The notes under the pieces were generated by a model. It was not told where the DNA came from. It saw only the letters and a list, made by a program, of their open reading frames with translations, and made no database searches. The position numbers and the translations under genes are program-made. Positions 5,570-5,973 of a stretch of DNA of 5,973 nt are shown in pieces (the first letter of the stretch is position 1; every line of letters begins with the position of its first letter). The stretch comes from Betaproteobacteria bacterium (GTDB lineage: Bacteria > Pseudomonadota > Gammaproteobacteria > Burkholderiales > Casimicrobiaceae). The stretch lies in assembly GCA_025355395.1 (NCBI GenBank), contig JANXZT010000193.1, positions 1-5,973 of the forward strand, in the 5' to 3' direction.

Positions 5570-5973
5570 ATGCACGCATATCCAAAATTACTGGTCGCAA
5601 TTGTTTCCACGGTCGGATTATTGAGCATCAGCGCGCACTTTCCGGCCAGCGCCGCCGACCGCGACACCATAGTTCTCGGTGCAGCGGTTTCGCTTACTGG
5701 CAAGTATTCGACCAATGGCAAGAACACGCAGGATGGCTATGATCTTGCGGTCAAGCGGATCAATGAAATGGGTGGCGTCAAGGTCAATGGTAAGGCGTAC
5801 AAACTCAAAGTTCTCTATTACGACGATGAGTCGACGTCGGCTCGCGGCGCGCAATTGGTCGAGCGGTTAATCAACCAGGACGGTGTGCAGTTCGTGCTGG
5901 GACCGTACAGCTCGGGTCTTACCAAGGCTATTGCGCCGGTCACCGAGAAATACCGGATACCGATGGTCGAAGG
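5570..5973 (+). CDS. Branched-chain amino acid/amide-type ABC transporter substrate-binding protein, N-terminal part, 3' end outside the window
   Basis: The frame is open from ATG 5570 to the window edge (134 codons plus 2 bases). It starts with a Sec-type signal peptide: MHAYPKLL, a hydrophobic core to about residue 22, and an ASA-A cleavage region near residues 26-29 followed by DRDT. The mature start IVLGAAVSLTGKYSTNGKNT then QDGYDLAVKRINEMGG is the standard opening of the Liv/Peripla_BP_6 family, followed by KLKVLYYDDESTSARGAQ and QFVLGPYSSGLTKAIAPVTE. Such periplasmic proteins capture branched-chain amino acids, amides, urea or aromatic acids for Liv-type permease/ATPase complexes, normally encoded nearby; those genes would lie beyond the window. 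The gene has its own strong ribosome-binding site and lies 268 bases after the amidohydrolase, separated by transposase debris, so cotranscription is uncertain. The family is confident, the ligand is not. Confidence 0.9.
   Translation, partial: MHAYPKLLVAIVSTVGLLSISAHFPASAADRDTIVLGAAVSLTGKYSTNGKNTQDGYDLAVKRINEMGGVKVNGKAYKLKVLYYDDESTSARGAQLVERLINQDGVQFVLGPYSSGLTKAIAPVTEKYRIPMVE

Noticed and set aside
1..5973. CRISPR array, rRNA, toxin-antitoxin or phage-defence genes
   Set aside because: There are no regularly spaced repeats, no rRNA-like sequence and no protein motifs of these systems in any frame I examined.

Overview
This is GC-rich bacterial DNA. The mix of solute-binding proteins suggests a Pseudomonadota genome, most plausibly an alphaproteobacterium of the Bradyrhizobium/Hyphomicrobiales kind or a soil betaproteobacterium. 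Three tandem copies of the PF04392 type of ABC substrate-binding protein, a class III nucleotide cyclase relic and a Liv-type binding protein are a combination often seen in those groups. The assignment is inferred from gene families only; there is no marker gene.

Layout, all genes on the + strand: (1) the 3' half of a PF04392 substrate-binding protein gene (1-471); (2) a second copy joined to it by a TAATG overlap and broken by a +1 frameshift near 819-832 (471-1446); (3) a non-coding, decayed stretch (1447-2221) holding an intergenic repeat, a GC-rich hairpin and the remains of a class III adenylate/guanylate cyclase gene; (4) an intact third PF04392 copy (2225-3202); (5) about 400 bp of intergenic DNA that begins with a stem-loop and carries a second copy of the intergenic repeat; (6) a complete D-aminoacylase-like amidohydrolase (3613-5301); (7) about 270 bp with the debris of a DDE/integrase-type transposase on the - strand; (8) the 5' end of a branched-chain amino acid/amide-type periplasmic binding protein (5570 onward, running off the window).

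The first half reads as an expanding and decaying family of exported binding proteins. No permease or ATPase gene lies in the window, so the copies look like orphan binding proteins here. Near-identical 3' ends, a repeated 3'-flanking element and a gene junction that recurs in front of the third copy all point to duplication and recombination. The second half pairs a predicted cytoplasmic deacylase with a Liv-type binding protein. That pairing is plausible for uptake and hydrolysis of an N-acyl amino acid or related amide, but transposase debris lies between the two genes and only the first 134 codons of the second are visible.

I do not see a clearly new multi-gene system. The most interesting points are the duplication traces around the binding-protein genes, the layered decay of the cyclase remnant, and an apparent change at one of the expected metal-ligand positions of the amidohydrolase.
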